Part shown: in pieces, positions 1 to 4,017 of the stretch | Layout: each line of letters opens with the position of its first letter | Position numbering within the stretch: the first letter of the stretch is position 1 | Source: JBGPYM01 sp041493205 | GTDB lineage: Bacteria; Bacteroidota; Ignavibacteria; UBA10030; UBA6906 | Reading direction: 5' to 3' | Assembly (NCBI GenBank): GCA_041493205.1 | Contig: JBGPYM010000157.1 | Coordinates: forward strand, 1-7,528 | Length of the DNA: 7,528 nt | Position numbers and translations under genes: made by a program | Notes under the pieces: generated by a model | The model's input: only the letters and a program-made list of their open reading frames with translations | What the model was told of the DNA's origin: nothing | The model's database searches: none

Positions 1-1
1 G

Positions 2-889
2 AGCGCGGAGATCTACGACCCGCGGACGAACAAGTTCACGAGCACCGGCGAAATGACGTACAGCCGTGCGGGGCACACCGCGACCCTCCTTCAGAACGGC
101 ACGGTGCTGGTGGCAGGAGGGTTTGGCGCAATGGGTGCGCTCTCCAGCGCTGAATTATTTGACCCCGCCACGGAGTCGTTCACGCAGATCACGAGCATGA
201 AGGTCCGCCGCGGCGGGGGCACCGCCACCCTGCTGCTGGACGGAAGGGTTCTCTTCTGCGGTGGCGGCGACCGGGAGCCCACCATCACGGCGGAGCTCTT
301 TGATCCCAGGACGAAATCGTTCACACTGACCGGGAACATGGCGTATCAGAGGACCGCACACACGGCAACGCGGCTCCCCGGGGGAATGGTCCTGGTGGTC
401 GGCGGAAGCTCGCATCAGAACAGCGTACTCGGGAGCGTCGAGATGTTCGATCCCGCACGCGGCATCTTTCTTCAGGCAGCGACGCTCAATGTTCCCCGGT
501 ATCACCATGCGGCCGCGGCAATGAACGACGGTAGTGTCCTGGTGATCGGCGGAGCGGATCAGCGGGACTGGCGGGGCCAGCTCGCCGCCGTGGAGCGCTA
601 CACGCTCAGCACCGGAAGGTTCGTCCCGGTGTCCGATCTCCAGCATGCACGCTTCAAGCATGCGGATGCAGTGATAGGGTTTGAGGACGGAACGTTCCTG
701 ATCGCCGGCGGCAACGCGGCGGTCGAGCTTTACTCCCCCGCCACCGGCATATCAAAGGTTGTCGCGACTCTGGACAGTCCGCACTATTATGCGACGGCGA
801 CGTTTCTCCCCGACGGCTCCGTCCTGATTGCCGGAGGCTACGACGAGGCGCTCAAAGCCACGAACAAGGCATGGATCTGGCGGAAGTGA
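2..889 (+). CDS. Kelch-repeat beta-propeller protein (5' truncated)
   Basis: The frame is open from the left edge of the window, so the true start lies upstream; 295 residues are visible before the TGA stop. The protein is built of about six units of roughly 45-50 residues. Each runs from a segment like SAELFDPxTxxF, through an M..xR..HTATLL turn and a DGxVLVAGG strand. Di-glycine strands end near nucleotides 121, 261, 402, 552, 711 and 838. This is the kelch / galactose-oxidase-like beta-propeller pattern, in which each unit is one four-stranded blade. Such proteins are often exported or surface-bound and bind ligands or proteins, but the N-terminus that would show a signal peptide is missing, and no catalytic residues can be assigned. 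The first three visible units are very regular; the last three are more diverged. A specific function cannot be given. The next gene lies 109 bp downstream behind its own likely promoter, so this gene probably ends its transcript here. Confidence 0.85.
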   Translation, partial: SAEIYDPRTNKFTSTGEMTYSRAGHTATLLQNGTVLVAGGFGAMGALSSAELFDPATESFTQITSMKVRRGGGTATLLLDGRVLFCGGGDREPTITAELFDPRTKSFTLTGNMAYQRTAHTATRLPGGMVLVVGGSSHQNSVLGSVEMFDPARGIFLQAATLNVPRYHHAAAAMNDGSVLVIGGADQRDWRGQLAAVERYTLSTGRFVPVSDLQHARFKHADAVIGFEDGTFLIAGGNAAVELYSPATGISKVVATLDSPHYYATATFLPDGSVLIAGGYDEALKATNKAWIWRK

Positions 890-921
890 CCCACGCATGC
901 CGGCGGGGACGCACCGCCTGA

Positions 922-950
922 TTGAGGTTCGTCACACCTCTTGGTATATT
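922..950 (+). promoter_or_regulatory. Probable sigma70-type promoter for apaG-panD
   Basis: A -35-like TTGAGG (922-927) is separated by exactly 17 bp from a -10-like TATATT (945-950). The -10 is preceded by TG at the extended -10 position (942-943). It sits in the gap after the kelch gene and would start transcription near position 957, about 40 nt before the apaG ATG. The spacing and extended -10 make it better than chance, but the organism's sigma consensus is unknown; Bacteroidota often use a different -7/-33 pattern. Confidence 0.5.
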
Positions 951-958
951 GCGCAATA
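947..958. promoter_or_regulatory. Perfect 12-bp palindrome over the -10 region (operator-like)
   Basis: TATTGCGCAATA reads the same on both strands and covers the last four bases of the -10 element and the expected transcription start. A second, shorter dyad lies just upstream: GAGGT (924-928) and ACCTC (936-940) with a 7-nt spacer, spanning the -35 and spacer. A dimeric repressor could bind here, but no regulator family can be named from this sequence alone. Confidence 0.35.
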
Positions 959-998
959 CTCCGGAACCTGATCCAGTCGCCCCGGCGTTCTACAGGGT

Positions 999-1382
999 AT
1001 GCAAGCATACGTTGCGACAACCGAGAACATCACCGTCATCATCCGCCCCCTCTACCTGGACGGGCAGTCGAACCTCCTCGCCCGCAAATTTGTATTTGCA
1101 TACTTCATCCGGATCCAGAATGACGGGACGGAACCGGTTCAGCTTCTGCGCAGGCACTGGTTCATCCGGAGCAGCGAGGGGGATATCAAGGAAGTGGAAG
1201 GCGAAGGGGTGATCGGCCAGCAGCCCGTCATTCCCCCGGGGCGTGCGCATGAATACAGCAGTTACTCGGTGCTCGAGACGTTTGAAGGGACGATGGAGGG
1301 GACGTACCTGATGGAAAAACCGAATGGCGAGCAGTTTTCGATCGCGATACCGAAATTTGTCCTTCGCGCCGCAGCCAACTGA
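999..1382 (+). CDS. apaG: ApaG family protein (DUF525)
   Basis: The 127-residue product matches the usual ApaG length of about 125 and its conserved core. Visible landmarks are RKFVFAYFIRIQN (about residues 29-41), PVQLLRRHW (46-54), VEGEGVIGQQPVIPPG (66-81), YSSYSVLETFEGTMEG (86-101) and FSIAIPKF (115-122). ApaG is a small fibronectin-III-like beta-sandwich protein. It was named from the E. coli apaGH locus and is linked to Co2+/Mg2+ phenotypes, but its biochemical role is unsettled. ATG at 999 is the only plausible start, since no in-frame start lies between it and the promoter. The only purine-rich stretch (AGGG, 994-997) is just 1 nt away, too close for a normal Shine-Dalgarno, so initiation is probably weak. 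panD follows after 33 bp on the same strand, giving a likely two-gene transcript. Confidence 0.93.
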   Translation: MQAYVATTENITVIIRPLYLDGQSNLLARKFVFAYFIRIQNDGTEPVQLLRRHWFIRSSEGDIKEVEGEGVIGQQPVIPPGRAHEYSSYSVLETFEGTMEGTYLMEKPNGEQFSIAIPKFVLRAAAN

Positions 1383-1399
1383 CGGCAGGCGCATCACAC

Positions 1400-1406
1400 A
1401 GGAGAG
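1400..1406 (+). promoter_or_regulatory. Ribosome binding site of panD
   Basis: AGGAGAG lies 9 nt before the ATG at 1416. It supports that start over the second in-frame ATG at 1434, which has no comparable purine tract in front of it. Confidence 0.65.
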
Positions 1407-1415
1407 CGCAACCAC

Positions 1416-1817
1416 ATGGAACCGTACCGCAGGATGCTGCGGGCAAAGATCCACCGTGCCATCGTCACCGACGCCAATCTTGCCTACGAAGGAAGCCTGA
1501 CCATCCCTCCCGAACTGATGGATCTGACCGACATCCGCGAGCACGAGGCGGTGCAGGTCTGGAACGTCAACAAGGGGACGCGGTTTGAGACGTATGCAAT
1601 CACGGGCGTGCGGGGCTCAGGCGCGATCTGCGTCAATGGCGCCGCGGCGCATCTTGCCGGACCGGGCGACCGGATCATCATCGCATCGTTTTCCGACGTC
1701 CCCGAATCGATGATCGACGGGTTTCATCCGATTGTGGTTTTCGTAGACGATCACAACCTGGCCGTGCGCACCGGCGTTGAGACCCCGGGACCGCACGCGC
1801 GCGGCGACGGCTGTTAG
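1416..1817 (+). CDS. panD: Aspartate 1-decarboxylase proenzyme
   Basis: PanD decarboxylates L-aspartate to beta-alanine for pantothenate and CoA synthesis in the cytoplasm. It is a pyruvoyl enzyme made by self-cleavage of a proenzyme. The cleavage motif YEGS is at residues 24-27, so Gly26-Ser27 would be cut and Ser27 would become the pyruvoyl group (Ser25 in E. coli). Other expected residues are present: Lys11 in the AKIHR motif, Arg56, Thr59 and Tyr60 in RFETYA, and Asn74 in VNGAAAH. The length of 133 is normal for the family, with about two extra N-terminal residues and a slightly different C-terminal tail ending in Cys. The ATG at 1416 has a good ribosome binding site; starting at 1434 would remove six residues and is less likely. 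It sits 33 bp after apaG. Its TAG stop overlaps the stop of the converging metallophosphoesterase gene. Confidence 0.96.
   Translation: MEPYRRMLRAKIHRAIVTDANLAYEGSLTIPPELMDLTDIREHEAVQVWNVNKGTRFETYAITGVRGSGAICVNGAAAHLAGPGDRIIIASFSDVPESMIDGFHPIVVFVDDHNLAVRTGVETPGPHARGDGC
1814..1817. other. Tail-to-tail overlap of two stop codons
   Basis: The four bases TTAG hold the panD stop (TAG, 1815-1817, plus strand) and the metallophosphoesterase stop (TAA, reverse complement of 1814-1816). There is therefore no intergenic space for a separate terminator. A weak GC hairpin (about 1818-1834, GCG-CTT-CGC core with a bulge) follows panD inside the opposing gene, but it has no T-run. Confidence 0.9.
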
Positions 1818-2995
1818 GGGATGCGCTTCGCCCCGCTCGCGTCGAAGGTGACGTTTATATGCACGATTTCAGGCCTCCCCACTGTCCGCACAGGGGGACC
1901 CCAGGTACCCACGCCGCATGACACGTAGAAGTTCGTACTCCCCTTCCGCTCAAATCCCCAGCTAAGTTCGTAGACCGCGTCGGTGATGTAATTAAACGGC
2001 CAGAGCTGCCCGTGGTGCGTATGGCCGGAGAGCTGCAGGTCCACGCCGTTCCGCGCCGCCTCCCCGAGCCTGAACGGCTGGTGGTCCATGAGGATCACCG
2101 GCGATGATACATCGACATCCGCCATGATCTCGTCGAGCGGCCTGCGTTGTCCGCCTCCGAACTGTCTGCTGCTTGCGTCTTCTCTCCCCACCAGCGTGAC
2201 GCCGTTGGGGAGCCGTGCAACCGAATCCCTGAGCATCGTAATGCCGTGGTCCTGCAGGTAGCGGCAGGCCGCCTCGGCGCCGCCTATATATTCGTGATTC
2301 CCGGTGACCGCGTACACGCCGAAGCGGGCACGGAGGTCACGGAGCGTTTCTCCCAGGTTGTCACGGATGACGGGACCCAGGTCCTCGTCGACGATGTCGC
2401 CGGGGAGCAGAATCAGGTCCGGGGCAAGGGCGTTGATCCGGTCGACGATCGACCGCAGGGATTTCTGCCCGATAATGGTTCCGAGATGGATATCGGATGC
2501 GGCAACGATCGTCATCGTCCGCGTTCCCTCCGCACTCTTCGCCACGTGGAGGTCGAGTTCCCGGGTTCGCGGGTACCGCGTGTTCAGGTGTCCCGCCGCG
2601 AGGATGAGCACCACCAGGGTGACGCTGCCGAGGAAGATCCTGAATTTCACCGCCTCGTACGCGACGTTGATCGCCTGCGGGAAAAATGGGACGAACAGAT
2701 TGACAAGCCGGAACGAATCGAGAAGGATGACCGCCAGGAAGAAATAGAGCATGGCGGCAAGCCAGAACGAACCGATCCAGGTGAGGCCTTCGGAGACGGG
2801 CGAGAGCCAGACCCGTTCCAGAAACCGCCCCCCGATGAAGGCGAGGGCCAGGAACAAAAACAGGACAACGTAGGGGAGCCGGAGGGGCGAGCCCGCAGGA
2901 ATCGCCTGCAGGCCGCGCACGAAGATGTAATAGTTTACCAGTCCGTAGACGGTAAAGAAAACGGTGAAAAAAACCGCAACGGCCGTATGCTTCAT
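1814..2995 (-). CDS. Membrane-anchored metallophosphoesterase
   Basis: The 393-residue protein has four hydrophobic N-terminal segments (about residues 5-27, 39-58, 73-93 and 118-135). A calcineurin-like metallophosphoesterase domain follows, from about 161 to the end. The di-metal motifs are all present in order: SDIHLG (Asp168, His170), LPGDIVDE (Asp200), TGNHEY (Asn233, His234), MDHQP (His305) and LSGHTHHGQ (His325, His327). This resembles the YkuE/YaeI-type membrane metallophosphoesterases, some of which act on phospholipids such as UDP-diacylglucosamine-like or lipid pyrophosphate substrates. The actual substrate cannot be read from the sequence. The start ATG lies inside the stop of the upstream DAHP synthase gene (ATGA overlap), and no clear Shine-Dalgarno precedes it. 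Translation therefore probably depends on reinitiation after that gene. It is the last gene of the minus-strand run. Confidence 0.92.
   Translation of the reverse strand: MKHTAVAVFFTVFFTVYGLVNYYIFVRGLQAIPAGSPLRLPYVVLFLFLALAFIGGRFLERVWLSPVSEGLTWIGSFWLAAMLYFFLAVILLDSFRLVNLFVPFFPQAINVAYEAVKFRIFLGSVTLVVLILAAGHLNTRYPRTRELDLHVAKSAEGTRTMTIVAASDIHLGTIIGQKSLRSIVDRINALAPDLILLPGDIVDEDLGPVIRDNLGETLRDLRARFGVYAVTGNHEYIGGAEAACRYLQDHGITMLRDSVARLPNGVTLVGREDASSRQFGGGQRRPLDEIMADVDVSSPVILMDHQPFRLGEAARNGVDLQLSGHTHHGQLWPFNYITDAVYELSWGFERKGSTNFYVSCGVGTWGPPVRTVGRPEIVHINVTFDASGAKRIP
2992..2995 (-). other. ATGA start/stop overlap, aroF to metallophosphoesterase
   Basis: On the minus strand the bases ATGA hold the start ATG of the phosphoesterase (2995-2993) and the TGA stop of the DAHP synthase (2994-2992). 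The 20 bases before the ATG show no purine-rich Shine-Dalgarno, which points to termination-reinitiation coupling. Confidence 0.85.
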
Positions 2996-4017
2996 GCCGG
3001 CGGAGCGGTCTGCTTGCCCACCGCCAGCGCCACCGCGCGCACCGCGACCATCAACCGTTCAAAGTTCCCGGGAAGGAGCGACTGTTCACCGTCGGAGAAC
3101 GCTTCCGACGGGTTCGGGTGCACTTCGATGATGAGTCCGTCCGCCCCGGCGGCCACCGCGGCGAGACTCATGGGAAGCACGAGATCATGGCGTCCCGTGC
3201 CGTGGCTGGGATCCACGATAATCGGGAGATGCGAAAGCTGCTTGACGGCCGGGACGACGTTCAGGTCGAGCGTGTTGCGCGTATATTCGACAAAGGTCCG
3301 TATGCCGCGTTCGCACAGAATGACGTCTTCGTTTCCGCCCGAGAGGAGATATTCCGCGCTCATCAGCAGTTCGTTCAGCGTCGCGGAGAAGTTGCGCTTC
3401 AGCAACACCGGTTTCCGGATGCGGGAAAGCGAGCGCAGGAGCTTTGTGTTGTGCATGTTCCGCGCGCCCACCTGGAGCATGTCGGCGTATTCCGCCACCA
3501 TGTCGACTTCCGACGATTCCATCACTTCCGTGACGATGCCGAGGCCGGTTTCCTCCCGTGCCCGCGCAAGGAGTTTCAGCCCTTCTTCTCCCAGCCCCTG
3601 AAACGCGTAGGGGCTCGTCCGCGGCTTGTAGGCGCCTCCCCGCAGCAACTGCGCCCCGGCGGCTTTGACTGCGCGGGCCGTTGCCAGAAGCTGTTCCTCA
3701 CCTTCGACCGAGCAGGGTCCGGCGATGACGGCGAGGCGGTCGCCGCCGAACTTGACCCCCGCGACATCCACGATCGTACTTTCGGGGCGGAATTCCCGGC
3801 TGGCAAGTTTGTACGGCTTGAGGATGGGAATCACATCCTCGACATGCGGAAGAAGGGAGAACTGTTCCTTCTTGAACAGCCGCTCGTCGCCGATCACACC
3901 GATAATGGTGCGCTCCACGCCGCGGGAGAGGTGGGCTTTGAGCCCAAGGTCTTCGATCCGGGCGACCACGTGGCGGACATCGTCCTCCGTGGCCCGGACA
4001 TTCATGACAATGATCAT
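2992..4017 (-). CDS. aroF: 3-deoxy-7-phosphoheptulonate (DAHP) synthase, type I-beta with N-terminal regulatory domain
   Basis: The enzyme condenses phosphoenolpyruvate and erythrose 4-phosphate to DAHP, the first step of the shikimate pathway, in the cytoplasm. The product is 341 residues. Residues 1 to about 70 form the ferredoxin-like domain starting MIIVMNVRATEDDV, which in Thermotoga maritima DAHP synthase carries feedback control by Tyr/Phe. The TIM-barrel follows: AGPCS with metal ligand Cys102, GAYKPRTSPYAFQG with Lys131 and Arg133, LLKRNF (207-209), DPSHGTG with His272, IIEVHP with Glu298 and AFSDG with Asp309. The four metal ligands fall at the same numbers as in the Thermotoga enzyme. 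All expected active-site residues are intact. The gene starts inside the stop codon of the upstream phosphatase gene and has a Shine-Dalgarno-like AAAGGGA 7 nt ahead. No other aromatic-pathway gene is in the window. Confidence 0.96.
   Translation of the reverse strand: MIIVMNVRATEDDVRHVVARIEDLGLKAHLSRGVERTIIGVIGDERLFKKEQFSLLPHVEDVIPILKPYKLASREFRPESTIVDVAGVKFGGDRLAVIAGPCSVEGEEQLLATARAVKAAGAQLLRGGAYKPRTSPYAFQGLGEEGLKLLARAREETGLGIVTEVMESSEVDMVAEYADMLQVGARNMHNTKLLRSLSRIRKPVLLKRNFSATLNELLMSAEYLLSGGNEDVILCERGIRTFVEYTRNTLDLNVVPAVKQLSHLPIIVDPSHGTGRHDLVLPMSLAAVAAGADGLIIEVHPNPSEAFSDGEQSLLPGNFERLMVAVRAVALAVGKQTAPPA
4014..4017 (-). other. ATGA start/stop overlap, phosphatase to aroF
   Basis: On the minus strand ATGA holds the aroF start (4017-4015) and the TGA stop of the phosphatase gene (4016-4014). 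Such 4-nt overlaps normally signal translational coupling. Confidence 0.9.

Noticed and set aside
902..918. A GGCGG/CCGCC hairpin after the kelch stop as a terminator
   Set aside because: It is only a 5-bp stem with a 7-nt loop and no T-run.
922..1212. An alternative plus-strand frame overlapping apaG
   Set aside because: It has a different frame from the clearly conserved ApaG and an Arg/Ser/Pro-rich product.
2147..3601. A 484-codon plus-strand open frame opposite the metallophosphoesterase and DAHP synthase genes
   Set aside because: Its product is low-complexity, rich in Arg, Glu, Asp and Gly, and matches no family I know. The minus-strand genes here have complete catalytic motifs. Long antisense frames are common in GC-rich coding DNA.
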